A stretch of 64,000 nt of DNA from Candidatus Kosakonia sp. 282A-S69 (GTDB lineage: Bacteria > Pseudomonadota > Gammaproteobacteria > Enterobacterales > Enterobacteriaceae), in assembly GCF_029433855.1 (NCBI RefSeq), contig NZ_JAROAU010000005.1:6947-70946 (forward strand). The letters run 5' to 3'. The notes beneath the pieces are model-generated. The model searched no databases and was not told where the DNA came from. It saw only the letters and a list, made by a program, of their open reading frames with translations. Numbering within the stretch: the stretch's first letter is position 1; every line of letters begins with the position of its first letter. Positions 10,110 to 19,455 of this stretch are shown here, in pieces. The position numbers and the translations under genes were made by a program.

Positions 10110-10996
10110 TGGCCCGGCAAGATCTGCCAGAACGCGTTAATAAGCGGCTCATGCAGCCGCTTTTTTTGTGCGCAAACGCCAAGCTCGAACGGCGTTTTTT
10201 CATCGCTGCGCTCAAGGATCATCACGCGGTTGCGCACCGGTTCAGGGCTATTCTCCAGCACCACTTCCGGGATTAATGCTACGCCGCAGCCGAGAGCGAC
10301 CATGGAAACCATCGCTTCGTGACCGCCGACGGTGGCATAAATCGACGGATTGCTGATTTTATGGCGGCGGAACCAGAGTTCAATACGGCGGCGCACCGGC
10401 CCTTGATCCGGCAGAATAAACGGCACCGTTGACCAGTCCGGCTCGGGCCGGGATACCTGGTTGCGCACCGGGCAGGGCAGCGCAGGGGCAATCAGCACGA
10501 CCGCGAGATTCTCCAGCATCGAAAAGGCCACGGCGCCTGGCAGCGTCTCCGGCTTGCCGGCAATCGCCAGATCCGCTTCGCCGGTCACCACTTTTTCCAT
10601 CGCATCGGCGGCATCCCCGGTAGAGAGCTTAATCTCCACCGACGGGTGTTCCGCGCGAAAGCGATCGAGAATCGGCGGTAAATGGCTGTACGCCGCGGTC
10701 ACCGAGCAGAAGAGATGGAGTTCGCCGGAGAGCGATGGGCCCTGCTGATCGAGGGTGTGTCGCAGCTGCTGATACTGCAATAACGTCTGCTGGGCAAAAA
10801 CCCGCAGCTCTTCGCCCGCTTCAGTCAGCGTGACGGTGCGGTTATCCCGTACAAAGAGCGGTTGACCGAGATCTTCTTCCAGCCGCTGGATCTGGCGCGA
10901 AAGAGTCGAGGGGCTGACGTGCATGGCGCGCGCACTGCGGCCAAAATGGCGGCTCTCCGCCAGGTGCAGAAACATTTTCAGATCGCGTAAATCCAT
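10106..10996 (-). CDS. ilvY: LysR-type activator IlvY
   Basis: A 296-aa LysR regulator (297 in E. coli) that activates the divergent ilvC when acetolactate or acetohydroxybutyrate accumulates. The N-terminal HTH (MHVSPSTLSRQIQRLEEDLG, around 25-44) is clear, followed by the inducer-binding domain. Its start faces ilvC across 153 bp containing two operators. Its 3' end overlaps the ilvA stop and contains the ilvA terminator hairpin. Confidence 0.95.
   Translation of the reverse strand: MDLRDLKMFLHLAESRHFGRSARAMHVSPSTLSRQIQRLEEDLGQPLFVRDNRTVTLTEAGEELRVFAQQTLLQYQQLRHTLDQQGPSLSGELHLFCSVTAAYSHLPPILDRFRAEHPSVEIKLSTGDAADAMEKVVTGEADLAIAGKPETLPGAVAFSMLENLAVVLIAPALPCPVRNQVSRPEPDWSTVPFILPDQGPVRRRIELWFRRHKISNPSIYATVGGHEAMVSMVALGCGVALIPEVVLENSPEPVRNRVMILERSDEKTPFELGVCAQKKRLHEPLINAFWQILPGH
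10142..10167 (+). terminator. Terminator of ilvGMEDA inside the ilvY 3' end
   Basis: AGCGGCT (10143-10149) and AGCCGCT (10155-10161) form a 7-bp stem with a 5-nt loop followed by T7. It is about 33 bp after the ilvA stop and lies within the antisense 3' coding region of ilvY. Confidence 0.85.
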
Positions 10997-11017
10997 GAGA
11001 CCCGCTCCACAAAATTA

Positions 11018-11036
11018 CATTGCAAAAATTGCAATG
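11018..11036. promoter_or_regulatory. IlvY operator O1
   Basis: A perfect inverted repeat, CATTGCAA/TTGCAATG with a 3-bp AAA centre, lies 21 bp upstream of the ilvY start. LysR regulators bind a T-N11-A type palindrome at such a position, repressing their own gene and activating the divergent one. Confidence 0.8.
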
Positions 11037-11040
11037 TCAC

Positions 11041-11057
11041 ATTGTTAATATATCAAT
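11041..11057. promoter_or_regulatory. IlvY operator O2
   Basis: ATTG-N9-CAAT is a weaker palindrome than O1, one helical turn or two from it and abutting the ilvC promoter. Tandem operators with inducer-responsive binding are known for IlvY. Confidence 0.65.
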
Positions 11058-11085
11058 TTAAGCAACGCATTTCCTGACATATAGT
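11057..11085 (+). promoter_or_regulatory. ilvC promoter
   Basis: A good -10 hexamer TATAGT (11080-11085) is paired, across 17 bp, with a poor -35 (TTTAAG, 11057-11062) that touches O2. This layout is expected for a promoter that needs IlvY. Confidence 0.6.
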
Positions 11086-11149
11086 GGGTTCAACCTCGCG
11101 CAACAGCGAATCGAACAATAAGCACGACACAACATCTACGGAGTACACC

Positions 11150-12625
11150 ATGGCTAACTACTTTAATACACTGAACCTGCGCCAGCAGCTGGCGCAGCTG
11201 GGCAAATGTCGCTTTATGTCGCGTGAAGAATTTGCTGATGGCGCAAGCTACCTTCAGGGTAAAAAAGTGGTCATCGTCGGCTGTGGCGCACAAGGGCTCA
11301 ACCAGGGGCTGAATATGCGTGACTCCGGTCTGGATATCGCTTACGCCCTGCGTGCGGAAGCGATCGCGGAGAAGCGTGCCTCCTGGCGCAAAGCGACTGA
11401 AAACGGTTTTAAAGTTGGGACTTATGAAGAGCTGATCCCGCAGGCGGACTTGGTTGTGAACCTGACGCCGGACAAACAGCACTCTGACGTTGTGCGTACG
11501 GTACAGCCGCTGATGAAAGATGGCGCAGCGCTCGGTTACTCCCACGGTTTTAACATCGTCGAAGTGGGTGAGCAGATCCGTAAAGATATCACCGTAGTGA
11601 TGGTGGCACCGAAATGTCCGGGCACCGAAGTTCGCGAAGAGTATAAGCGTGGTTTCGGCGTCCCGACGCTGATTGCGGTTCACCCGGAAAACGATCCGAA
11701 AGGCGAAGGTATGGCGATTGCCAAAGCCTGGGCCGCAGCGACCGGTGGTCATCGCGCTGGCGTGCTGGAATCCTCCTTCGTTGCCGAAGTGAAGTCTGAC
11801 CTGATGGGTGAGCAGACCATCCTCTGCGGCATGCTGCAAGCGGGTTCGCTGCTCTGCTTCGATAAGCTGGTGGCAGAAGGCACCGATCCGGCCTATGCGG
11901 AAAAACTGATCCAGTTCGGCTGGGAGACCATCACTGAAGCGCTGAAGCAGGGCGGTATCACGCTGATGATGGACAGACTCTCTAACCCGGCGAAGCTGCG
12001 TGCTTACGCGCTTTCCGAGCAGCTGAAAGGCATTATGGCTCCGTTGTTCCAGAAGCATATGGATGACATTATTTCCGGCGAATTCTCTTCCGGCATGATG
12101 GCAGACTGGGCGAACGACGATAAGAAACTGCTGACCTGGCGTGAAGAGACCGGCAAAACCGCCTTTGAAACCGCGCCACAGTACGAAGGCAAAATCAGCG
12201 AGCAGGAGTACTTCGATAAAGGCGTACTGATGATCGCGATGGTGAAAGCGGGCGTTGAACTGGCATTCGAAACCATGGTTGCTTCCGGCATCATCGAAGA
12301 GTCGGCTTACTACGAATCTCTGCACGAGCTGCCGCTGATCGCCAATACCATCGCGCGTAAGCGTCTGTACGAAATGAACGTGGTGATCTCCGATACCGCT
12401 GAGTATGGTAACTACCTCTTCTCATACGCCTGCGTGCCGCTGCTGAAAGAGTTTATGACCACGTTGCAGACCGGCGATCTGGGTAAAGCGATTGCTGAAG
12501 GTGCGGTGGATAACGCGCAGCTGCGCGATGTGAACGAAGCGATTCGTAGCCATGAGATTGAGAAAGTGGGTCACAAACTGCGTGGATATATGAAAGATAT
12601 GAAACGTATCGCTGTCGCGGGCTAA
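11150..12625 (+). CDS. ilvC: Ketol-acid reductoisomerase (class II)
   Basis: A 491-aa class II (long form) NADPH-dependent enzyme that isomerises and reduces acetolactate and acetohydroxybutyrate. It has the N-terminal Rossmann motif [11 protein letters not shown] around residue 42 and a duplicated C-terminal knotted domain. The ATG at 11150 ([14 protein letters not shown]) is used because it matches the E. coli start and has CGGAG upstream. A longer reading frame from 11084 runs back towards the promoter and is not supported. Confidence 0.97.
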   Translation: MANYFNTLNLRQQLAQLGKCRFMSREEFADGASYLQGKKVVIVGCGAQGLNQGLNMRDSGLDIAYALRAEAIAEKRASWRKATENGFKVGTYEELIPQADLVVNLTPDKQHSDVVRTVQPLMKDGAALGYSHGFNIVEVGEQIRKDITVVMVAPKCPGTEVREEYKRGFGVPTLIAVHPENDPKGEGMAIAKAWAAATGGHRAGVLESSFVAEVKSDLMGEQTILCGMLQAGSLLCFDKLVAEGTDPAYAEKLIQFGWETITEALKQGGITLMMDRLSNPAKLRAYALSEQLKGIMAPLFQKHMDDIISGEFSSGMMADWANDDKKLLTWREETGKTAFETAPQYEGKISEQEYFDKGVLMIAMVKAGVELAFETMVASGIIEESAYYESLHELPLIANTIARKRLYEMNVVISDTAEYGNYLFSYACVPLLKEFMTTLQTGDLGKAIAEGAVDNAQLRDVNEAIRSHEIEKVGHKLRGYMKDMKRIAVAG

Positions 12626-12653
12626 TTTCCGCGGATAGCAGAACAGTCAAAGA

Positions 12654-12682
12654 AGCCCGGTAAATGCTACCGGGCTTTTTTA
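12654..12682. terminator. Terminator between ilvC and ppiC
   Basis: AGCCCGGTA (12654-12662) pairs with TACCGGGCT (12668-12676), followed by T6. It separates the convergent genes ilvC and ppiC and probably serves both. Confidence 0.92.
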
Positions 12683-13012
<330 letters not shown>

Positions 13013-13109
13013 TTATACACTTCGGCCTTCAACCTGCCTCATTGTTGGCCCGTCGTAGCCTTGCCGAATCGGTGTATTTTCCCTGACTTTCATTGAGTGA
13101 TGTTTCTTT

Positions 13110-15131
13110 ATGCGTTTAAACCCCGGACAACAACAAGCCGTCGAATTTGTCACCGGACCTTGCCTGGTGCTTGCGGGCGCAGGATCCGGTAAAACACGCG
13201 TGATCACCAATAAGATCGCCCACCTGATCCGCGGCTGCGGCTATCAGGCAAAGCATATTGCCGCCGTCACCTTTACCAACAAAGCGGCGCGCGAAATGAA
13301 AGAGCGCGTGGCGCAGACGCTGGGGCGTAAAGAGGCGCGCGGCCTGATGATCTCTACCTTTCATACGCTGGGCCTGACCATCATCAAGCGCGAATATGCC
13401 GCGCTGGGCATGAAAGCCAACTTCTCGCTGTTTGACGATACCGATCAGGTGGCGCTGCTCAAAGATCTTACCGAGGGGGTGATCGATGACGATAAGGTCG
13501 TGCTGCAACAGCTGATCTCAACGATCTCCAACTGGAAAAACGATCTGCTGACGCCGCAACAGGCTGCCGCGCAGGCCGCGGGCGAGCGGGATCGCATTTT
13601 CGCGCACTGCTATGGCCTCTACGACGCGCATATGAAGGCGTGTAACGTTCTTGATTTTGACGACCTTATTTTGCTCCCGACGCTGCTGTTACAGCGTAAT
13701 GAAGAGGTGCGCGAGCGCTGGCAGAACAAAATCCGCTACCTGCTGGTGGATGAGTATCAGGACACCAACACCAGCCAGTATGAGCTGGTAAAACTGCTGG
13801 TTGGTCAGCGGGCGCGTTTTACGGTGGTAGGGGATGACGATCAGTCAATCTACTCCTGGCGCGGCGCGCGTCCACAAAACCTTGTCCTGTTAAGCCAGGA
13901 TTTTCCTGCGCTGCAGGTGGTGAAGCTGGAGCAGAACTACCGCTCTTCCGGACGTATTCTGAAAGCGGCCAACATCCTGATTGCTAATAACCCGCACGTT
14001 TTCGAAAAGCGGCTCTTTTCGGAACTTGGCTACGGCACCGAGTTAAAAGTGCTCAGCGCCAACCATGAAGAGCATGAAGCGGAGCGCGTTACTGGCGAGC
14101 TAATCGCCCATCACTTCATCAATAAAACGCAATATAAGGATTATGCGATTCTCTATCGCGGGAACCATCAGTCGCGCGTGTTTGAAAAATTCCTGATGCA
14201 GAACCGTATTCCTTACAAAATTTCCGGTGGCACCTCGTTCTTCTCGCGGCCGGAGATTAAGGATCTGCTCGCTTACCTGCGCGTGCTTACCAACAGCGAT
14301 GATGACAGCGCCTTCCTGCGCATCGTCAATACGCCGAAGCGCGAGATTGGTTCCGCCACGCTGCAAAAGCTGGGCGAGTGGGCGATGGTGCGCAATAAAA
14401 GCCTGTTTGCCGCCAGCTTTGATGTCGGTCTCAACCAGACGCTCACCGGGCGCGGTTATGAAGCGTTAACGCGCTTTACCCAGTGGCTCGGCGAGATCCA
14501 GCGTCTGGCAGAGCGAGAACCGATCGCCGCGGTGCGCGATTTGATCCACGGAATCGATTACGAATCCTGGCTGTTTGAAACTTCACCCAGCCCGAAAGCC
14601 GCTGAGATGCGGATGAAAAACGTCAATACGCTGTTTGGCTGGATGACCGAGATGCTCGAAGGCAGCGAGTTAGATGAAGCGATGACGCTGGCTGAAGTGG
14701 TCACGCGCTTTACCCTGCGCGATATGATGGAGCGCGGCGAAAGCGATGATGAATCGGATCAGGTGCAGTTAATGACGCTGCACGCCTCGAAAGGCCTCGA
14801 ATTCCCCTATGTCTTTTTAGTCGGCATGGAGGAGGGGCTGTTACCGCACCAGAGCAGCATTGATGAGGATAACGTCGACGAAGAGCGGCGTCTGGCGTAT
14901 GTGGGCATTACCCGCGCGCAAAAAGAGCTTATCTTTACCCTGTGCAAAGAGCGTCGCCAGTATGGTGAACTGGTGCGCCCGGAGCCGAGCCGCTTCTTGC
15001 TTGAACTGCCGCAGGACGATCTTATTTGGGAGCAGGAGCGTAAAGTCATCAGCGCTGAAGAGCGGATGCACAAAGGCCAGGCCAACGTCGCCAATATTCG
15101 TGCCATGCTGGCAAAAGCGAAGGGCCAATAA
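13110..15131 (+). CDS. rep: ATP-dependent DNA helicase Rep
   Basis: A 673-aa superfamily 1A 3'-5' helicase that associates with DnaB and clears protein barriers ahead of the replication fork. Walker A GAGSGKT is at 23-29, the DEYQDTN Walker B is around 214, QNYRS and the [14 protein letters not shown] motif V are present, and GITRAQKEL is motif VI. It is a paralogue of UvrD, encoded further on in this window. In E. coli gppA follows directly; here the accessory cluster intervenes. Confidence 0.97.
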   Translation: MRLNPGQQQAVEFVTGPCLVLAGAGSGKTRVITNKIAHLIRGCGYQAKHIAAVTFTNKAAREMKERVAQTLGRKEARGLMISTFHTLGLTIIKREYAALGMKANFSLFDDTDQVALLKDLTEGVIDDDKVVLQQLISTISNWKNDLLTPQQAAAQAAGERDRIFAHCYGLYDAHMKACNVLDFDDLILLPTLLLQRNEEVRERWQNKIRYLLVDEYQDTNTSQYELVKLLVGQRARFTVVGDDDQSIYSWRGARPQNLVLLSQDFPALQVVKLEQNYRSSGRILKAANILIANNPHVFEKRLFSELGYGTELKVLSANHEEHEAERVTGELIAHHFINKTQYKDYAILYRGNHQSRVFEKFLMQNRIPYKISGGTSFFSRPEIKDLLAYLRVLTNSDDDSAFLRIVNTPKREIGSATLQKLGEWAMVRNKSLFAASFDVGLNQTLTGRGYEALTRFTQWLGEIQRLAEREPIAAVRDLIHGIDYESWLFETSPSPKAAEMRMKNVNTLFGWMTEMLEGSELDEAMTLAEVVTRFTLRDMMERGESDDESDQVQLMTLHASKGLEFPYVFLVGMEEGLLPHQSSIDEDNVDEERRLAYVGITRAQKELIFTLCKERRQYGELVRPEPSRFLLELPQDDLIWEQERKVISAEERMHKGQANVANIRAMLAKAKGQ

Positions 15132-15138
15132 AATAAGC

Positions 15139-15171
15139 GGAAGCTTCCCGAATAATTATCAGGAAGCTTCT
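15139..15171 (+). terminator. Hairpin after rep
   Basis: GAAGCTTCC (15140-15148) and GGAAGCTTC (15162-15170) form a 9-bp perfect stem with a 13-nt loop. The downstream tract is TGTATTTATTTCCTT, only moderately U-rich. It probably terminates rep and isolates the accessory cluster. Confidence 0.65.
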
Positions 15172-15410
15172 GTATTTATTTCCTTAAATATTATTCGGAA
15201 TTTTGTTCTTCAATAAAGCATAATTATTGCATGCTTTATTCCCACCGCTATTAATCGTGATGCTCTTCTCACTCCTGTTAAATAGAGAGATATATCCCGG
15301 ATGATCTTTGACATTATAAAATAGCGCTTGTAGTTTATTTATACGACAACCTCAGCTGTATGTCGTTTATCTATATTTATTTATACAAACATGTTTATAA
15401 GGATATGAAT
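15171..15410 (+). promoter_or_regulatory. AT-rich leader of the accessory cluster with an inverted repeat and a candidate promoter
   Basis: This 240-bp AT-rich segment has no gene. It contains a perfect 10-bp inverted repeat, AATAAAGCAT (15212-15221) and ATGCTTTATT (15231-15240), with a 9-nt spacer: either a hairpin or an operator. TTGACA at 15308-15313 is a consensus -35 but its best -10 (TAGTTT, 15331-15336) is poor. TATAAA at 15315-15320 is a good -10 with a poor -35. AAGGA at 15399-15403 is the ribosome site that sets the ACP start at 15411. Confidence 0.5.
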
Positions 15411-15662
15411 ATGAGCGAAAACCTCGATCTTTTTCTTCGGTCGTTAATTGACAGGCTGACAGATTACGATATCGCACAGCTTAATCACGACACCCCCCTC
15501 GAGGCGCTGGAACTGGTTAGTCTTGACTTTGTGACTATTAAAGTTGAAGCGAAAACGGTGCTTGGCATTGATATCGATTTAAATACTTTAACTGAGTCAC
15601 AACCCGAAACGTACGGCGATTTACTCCGCTATTTGCAACAAACTTTTTTTCGGGGGGAATAA
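15411..15662 (+). CDS. Stand-alone acyl carrier protein
   Basis: An 83-aa acidic helical protein with the acyl/peptidyl carrier fold. The helix II start is LELVSLDFVTIKVEAKTVLG, and Ser37 occupies the phosphopantetheine position. The residue before it is Val, where most ACPs have Asp (DSL). ATG 15411 is chosen because AAGGA lies 7 bp upstream; it is only 1 bp from the ATG at 15405, and the frame from 15360 is improbable. It opens a six-gene cluster, with the ketosynthase starting 1 bp after its stop. It would carry the growing acyl chain; the substrate is unknown. A phosphopantetheinyl transferase is not in the cluster, so a host enzyme is presumed. Confidence 0.85.
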   Translation: MSENLDLFLRSLIDRLTDYDIAQLNHDTPLEALELVSLDFVTIKVEAKTVLGIDIDLNTLTESQPETYGDLLRYLQQTFFRGE

Positions 15663-15663
15663 T

Positions 15664-16938
15664 ATGGCTACTGCCGCATATCATGAACAACGCGTTGTTA
15701 TTACGGGCTATGGCGCTATCTGCTCACTAGGCGAGAATAGCGCACAAATATGGCAAGCGGTACGCGATAAAAAAACAGGTTATGAAATATGGGACGATCC
15801 GGGAAAAGGTGTCGGCGCTAAATTCTTCGGTCGGGTAAATTCTCCCCTTAATCTCTCTCGCTTCTCAAGAAAAGTCCTGAAAAATGCGCCGCGTTTTGCC
15901 GAGTTTGGTCTTATTGCCGCTGATGAAACCATCACCATGGCCTTCGGTCATGAACAAGATATCTTCTCTCACTACGATCCGCGCGACTGCGGGGTCATCT
16001 TTGGTACCGGCTGGGCAGGGTTTGATTGTTCAACCATCAACTATTACGCCTATTCCGATCCCCACTCGCTGACCGCATCTGCACACAGTTGTTTTCACTC
16101 AATGCCGAGCATCGGCACCTCTCTTATCACCGTCAACTGGAAGCTCAGGGGGTATCAAAATAGCCCGGTTGCCGCCTGTGCCACGGGCAATATTGCGATC
16201 GGAGATGCCTATGAAATTATCAAAAGCGGAAAAGCGCGCATGATGATTGCCGGCGGCGGCGAGAGCCTGATGCAGCCTTTCACCGTCTGGTCTGTCGATA
16301 TTCTGGGAGCCTTGTCGAAAGAGCAGCAGGATGTCGTTAAAGCCTGCTGTCCTTTCAGTCTCGACAGAAGCGGGTTCATCCTCTCCGAGGGCGCAGCAAC
16401 CGTCTGCCTTGAGAGGCTTGAAGATGCGCTGGCGCGTAATGCGACCATCTATGGTGAAGTGGTGGGCTATGCGAATCACAGCGATGCTTACGTCAATCTC
16501 ACCGCGCCTGCGCCCGACCTCGTTGGCAGAGTGACCACTATCCAGCGGGCGATGGCGTATGCCGGGCTTAGGGTTGAGGAGATTGACTATATCAATGCCC
16601 ACGGCACCTCGACGCCGATGAATGATTACAACGAAACGCTGGTGCTGAAAGAGGTGTTTGGCGAGCGGGCGCATGCTATTCCGGTTTCCAGCACCAAGTC
16701 CTATACGGGGCATCTTATTGCCGCGGCTGGCGGGGCGGAAACGATCTTCTGCCTGAAAAGTATTGCCGAACGGATGATCCCGGCGACAATAAATCTTCAG
16801 CGGCCGGACCCGAAATGCGATCTCAACTATGTGCCGAATAACCATCTCTTCGGACAAAAATTGGATCACGTCATGAACGTGAATTACGGCTTTGGTGGGG
16901 CAAACAGCTGCCTGGTGCTGAAGAGGTATTCCGCATGA
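15664..16938 (+). CDS. Beta-ketoacyl-ACP synthase (FabF/KAS II-like)
   Basis: A 424-aa condensing enzyme of the thiolase superfamily with a complete elongating-KAS triad: Cys172 (VAACATGN), His313 (NAHGTSTPMND) and His350 in KSYTGHLIAAAGG with Lys345. The C-terminal NYGFGGANSCLVL loop is typical. It would perform decarboxylative Claisen condensation of malonyl-ACP onto an acyl-ACP. It is not the housekeeping fabF, which sits in the fab locus with acpP. GGGGGAA precedes the ATG. Its stop overlaps the next start by 4 bp (ATGA), indicating coupled translation. Substrate chain length cannot be read from sequence. Confidence 0.9.
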   Translation: MATAAYHEQRVVITGYGAICSLGENSAQIWQAVRDKKTGYEIWDDPGKGVGAKFFGRVNSPLNLSRFSRKVLKNAPRFAEFGLIAADETITMAFGHEQDIFSHYDPRDCGVIFGTGWAGFDCSTINYYAYSDPHSLTASAHSCFHSMPSIGTSLITVNWKLRGYQNSPVAACATGNIAIGDAYEIIKSGKARMMIAGGGESLMQPFTVWSVDILGALSKEQQDVVKACCPFSLDRSGFILSEGAATVCLERLEDALARNATIYGEVVGYANHSDAYVNLTAPAPDLVGRVTTIQRAMAYAGLRVEEIDYINAHGTSTPMNDYNETLVLKEVFGERAHAIPVSSTKSYTGHLIAAAGGAETIFCLKSIAERMIPATINLQRPDPKCDLNYVPNNHLFGQKLDHVMNVNYGFGGANSCLVLKRYSA

Positions 16939-17711
16939 TCAGACGCTATGGCGCGCAGGATATCGAGCGATGGGCGCAATTTTCCGGCGACCGTAATCGT
17001 GTCCACTTTGATAAAGCTTTTGCTATCAAAAATGGCCTGAAAGATATTATCGTGCAGGGCATGCTGGTTTTGCTTGATGCGAAGTTACTGCTGGCGGATA
17101 GCCTCGACCAAACCGCTATGCTCAATTTTTATATTAAGAAGCCGGTGCCGATAGACAGGGATGTTGAGTTGAGCATGACCTGTGCCGGGGGAAAGAGAAG
17201 TGTCGCGGTTAAAGCGGGTGATGATCCGCAGAATATCGCGATTACGGCAGCGGTTTTGCCGCAAAAACCGCCGGATCCACCACTGGACGCTCAGCCGGTG
17301 GCGGTCAGCGAGCAAACTATCCAGGCTCATCTTGAACAGCTGAAATTCTATTACCCACACGTCACGACCCCATGGGTGATGCTTGATACCTTGCTCTTTT
17401 CAATCTGTTTTAATCATCAGAAAGAGGGTTACTTTATAAATCAGGCTGAGAAAATAGCTTCGCATCACTCTTTAGAGAATATTACGACATACCATGTGGC
17501 GAATAAGGTGTTTATCAGCGAGCGGTTAATTTCTGGAGGGAGATTAAATTATTCAGAACTCAGATATCTGATTGAAGATAAAGATATCTATATCGATAAG
17601 GATTCCGCTTACAACACCTTTACTATTAATGTTCTGGAGAATGATGAGATTACTTTCCAGTCCTCCATCGATTGTTTAACCAGAGTCTACGATCGTACGC
17701 AGGACAGTTAA
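16935..17711 (+). CDS. MaoC-like hot-dog dehydratase with an unassigned C-terminal half
   Basis: A 258-aa protein. Residues 10-75 resemble a MaoC/R-hydratase hot-dog: FSGDRNRVHFDKAFAIKNGL, then IIVQGML, with Asp19 and His24 at the catalytic positions of R-specific enoyl hydratases. The second half (about 110-258) has no motif I recognise; it may be a second, degenerate hot-dog. The expected role is dehydration of a 3-hydroxyacyl-ACP made by the neighbouring ketosynthase and reductase. Codons in the last ~300 bp are strikingly A/T-rich. The start overlaps the ketosynthase stop, and the SDR follows after 12 bp. Confidence 0.7.
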   Translation: MIRRYGAQDIERWAQFSGDRNRVHFDKAFAIKNGLKDIIVQGMLVLLDAKLLLADSLDQTAMLNFYIKKPVPIDRDVELSMTCAGGKRSVAVKAGDDPQNIAITAAVLPQKPPDPPLDAQPVAVSEQTIQAHLEQLKFYYPHVTTPWVMLDTLLFSICFNHQKEGYFINQAEKIASHHSLENITTYHVANKVFISERLISGGRLNYSELRYLIEDKDIYIDKDSAYNTFTINVLENDEITFQSSIDCLTRVYDRTQDS

Positions 17712-17723
17712 AGGATTAACAAA

Positions 17724-18464
17724 ATGAGTAATAAGAAATGGGTTTTAGTCACGGCAGGCAGCCGTGGCATTGGGGCTGCTATTGTCAAAGAGTTGGTGCG
17801 GCACGATTATCATGTTGTTTTCACCTACAAAAATAATAGCGCACTTGCGGCCGTGCTTATGCATTCGCTTAACGTTAATCATGAGGTTTGCTGGTGCTAC
17901 CACTGTGATGTCGCGAACGTTGAGTCGGTGAAAGCGCTCAGCGAAACATTACGTAAAAATCATGGCACCCCCTATGCCATTATTAATAATGCTGGCATTA
18001 CCAAAGATGCGCTCAGTTTTACCATGAGCCTGGATGACTGGCTGGATGTAATTAATACTAACCTCAATTCTCTCTTTTATCTCAACCACTGTCTGCTTAA
18101 TGACATGTTAATGCAGAGGGATGGCTGCATTATTAATATTAATTCCGTTGCTGGCTTACGCGGCAATATCGGCCAGGCGAACTATTCAGCATCAAAATCT
18201 GCGCAGTATGGCTTTACCAAAACGCTGGCCCGGGAAGTGGGTAATTTTAATATTCGCGTAAACTGCATCGCCCCGGGCCCGGTGAAGACCGACATGCTTT
18301 CGGCGCTCCCGGAAAAAGCCGTTTCGCAGCTTGTCAAAATGACCCCGCTCAGGAAGCTGGGCCAGCCCGAAGATGTGGCACTCATGGTTGTCTTTCTGCT
18401 TGGCAAGGGCGGGAAGCATATCACCGGACAGACCTTTGTTATCGACGGCGGTTTGTCCATTTGA
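17724..18464 (+). CDS. SDR-family 3-oxoacyl-ACP reductase (FabG-like)
   Basis: A 246-aa classical short-chain dehydrogenase/reductase. The cofactor loop is TAGSRGIG (residues 10-17; most FabG have TGxSRGIG), NNAG is at 88-91, and the catalytic Ser141, Tyr154 and Lys158 lie in NSVAGLRGNIGQANYSASK. The C-terminal GQTFVIDGGLSI is diagnostic. It would reduce the 3-keto group after condensation, probably with NADPH. Its stretches of ATT/AAT codons (for example 18130-18150) make it more AT-rich than flanking core genes. Confidence 0.9.
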   Translation: MSNKKWVLVTAGSRGIGAAIVKELVRHDYHVVFTYKNNSALAAVLMHSLNVNHEVCWCYHCDVANVESVKALSETLRKNHGTPYAIINNAGITKDALSFTMSLDDWLDVINTNLNSLFYLNHCLLNDMLMQRDGCIININSVAGLRGNIGQANYSASKSAQYGFTKTLAREVGNFNIRVNCIAPGPVKTDMLSALPEKAVSQLVKMTPLRKLGQPEDVALMVVFLLGKGGKHITGQTFVIDGGLSI

Positions 18465-18494
18465 TCAGGACGTTCAAATGAAGAGGAAAAGAGT

Positions 18495-19439
18495 ATGGAT
18501 CTCAAATTAAGAGCGGTACCGCAGGAAGTGTATGGCGTGATGGAGTTGAATGAGAATTTTAATTATCAATGGAACCCCGACCCCGTCTCTTCACTTATTG
18601 GCCTTGGTACCTCCTATGTGCTGGAGTTTTTCGAATTCTATGGTGAGCGCATTGGTGATTACTACGATGAATTTATTCAGGGGGCGCCGCAAAAGGATGA
18701 GCGCTTTGCCGTGTTTGTGACGCAAGAAAAACGGCACGCGGCGGCACACCGAAAATTAAATAACTTTATTACCAAAGGTATCGCCCCACCAGCCAGGGAG
18801 AAATTCCATCCCCGCGTTTATGATTTTTTATACGGCGCTTATAAAGAGATGGCCGAGCCAATTATTAGCGGCATTGAGCGCGATAAGGCCAACGGCAAAA
18901 AAGCTGAGGGGGCTTTTTTTAAAGAGGCGGTACGCAGCATCGCGATATTTGAAAGCCAGGTGTGTATGACCGGGCTCTCGTTCTTTGAAAACCTTTTCGA
19001 AAACGGCCGCTTTGAACTGGTAAGTAATTTGTCTGGCAATCTCGGCGTGCTCTACTTACTGGGCTATCACTATACAGAAGAGATGGAACACTGCTGCGTG
19101 TCGATTGAAGCGTTCGAAACCATTTATCAGGAGAAAGTGTGGACCCGCGCCTTAGTCGATCAACATATCTACAGCCGCGACCTGCTCGCCAGCCAGGTTC
19201 TGCTGTCAACCCTGCATGTCGCCAGAATGCTTAACCAGGAGCTAACCGTTGAGCAGATCACCCACAGCGTTGCCTATCAGTATCGCGAGCAGATGGCGAA
19301 AAAATATATTGTTGAGGGGTTCAATGCCAGAGAGCCGGAGATCCTGGCTCGCCGCAAATCGCTGGTCGAACGCTGGGACAACGAGTGGGAGCCGCGTTTG
19401 TTAGAGAAGATCGCGCAGCGTATTCGCGCAGGTGCCTGA
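18495..19439 (+). CDS. Putative diiron/metal-dependent protein of the PF10118 (COG3687) type
   Basis: A 314-aa, mostly helical protein with no signal peptide. Two metal-ligand clusters are visible: E78, H81, H85 in FVTQEKRHAAAHRKLNN, and H192, E195/E196, H199 in GYHYTEEMEHCCVSIEAF, with E153 (FES) between them. This QExxHxxxH plus HxxEExEH pattern is that of predicted metal-dependent hydrolases (PF10118/COG3687), a ferritin-like group poorly characterised biochemically. In a cluster with ACP and ketosynthase it could oxidise or otherwise modify the acyl chain; that is inference. AurF-type N-oxygenases are an alternative, but their motif spacing differs. It starts 30 bp after the SDR with an upstream AGAGGAAAAGAG ribosome site. 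Confidence 0.65.
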   Translation: MDLKLRAVPQEVYGVMELNENFNYQWNPDPVSSLIGLGTSYVLEFFEFYGERIGDYYDEFIQGAPQKDERFAVFVTQEKRHAAAHRKLNNFITKGIAPPAREKFHPRVYDFLYGAYKEMAEPIISGIERDKANGKKAEGAFFKEAVRSIAIFESQVCMTGLSFFENLFENGRFELVSNLSGNLGVLYLLGYHYTEEMEHCCVSIEAFETIYQEKVWTRALVDQHIYSRDLLASQVLLSTLHVARMLNQELTVEQITHSVAYQYREQMAKKYIVEGFNAREPEILARRKSLVERWDNEWEPRLLEKIAQRIRAGA

Positions 19440-19455
19440 GGGTAACGTTCTACTC

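Noticed and set aside
11090..12325. 411-residue open frame antisense to ilvC
   Set aside because: It lies entirely opposite an essential conserved gene and its composition is that of a reverse-strand shadow.
15360..15410. Longer N-terminus for the ACP (MSFIYIYLYKHVYKDMN...)
   Set aside because: It lacks a ribosome site and is encoded by AT-rich leader; AAGGA at 15399-15403 fits only the ATG at 15411.
15664..17711. Aryl-polyene or enediyne-type cluster
   Set aside because: There is only one ketosynthase, and no chain-length factor partner, AMP ligase, ammonia lyase or outer-membrane genes.
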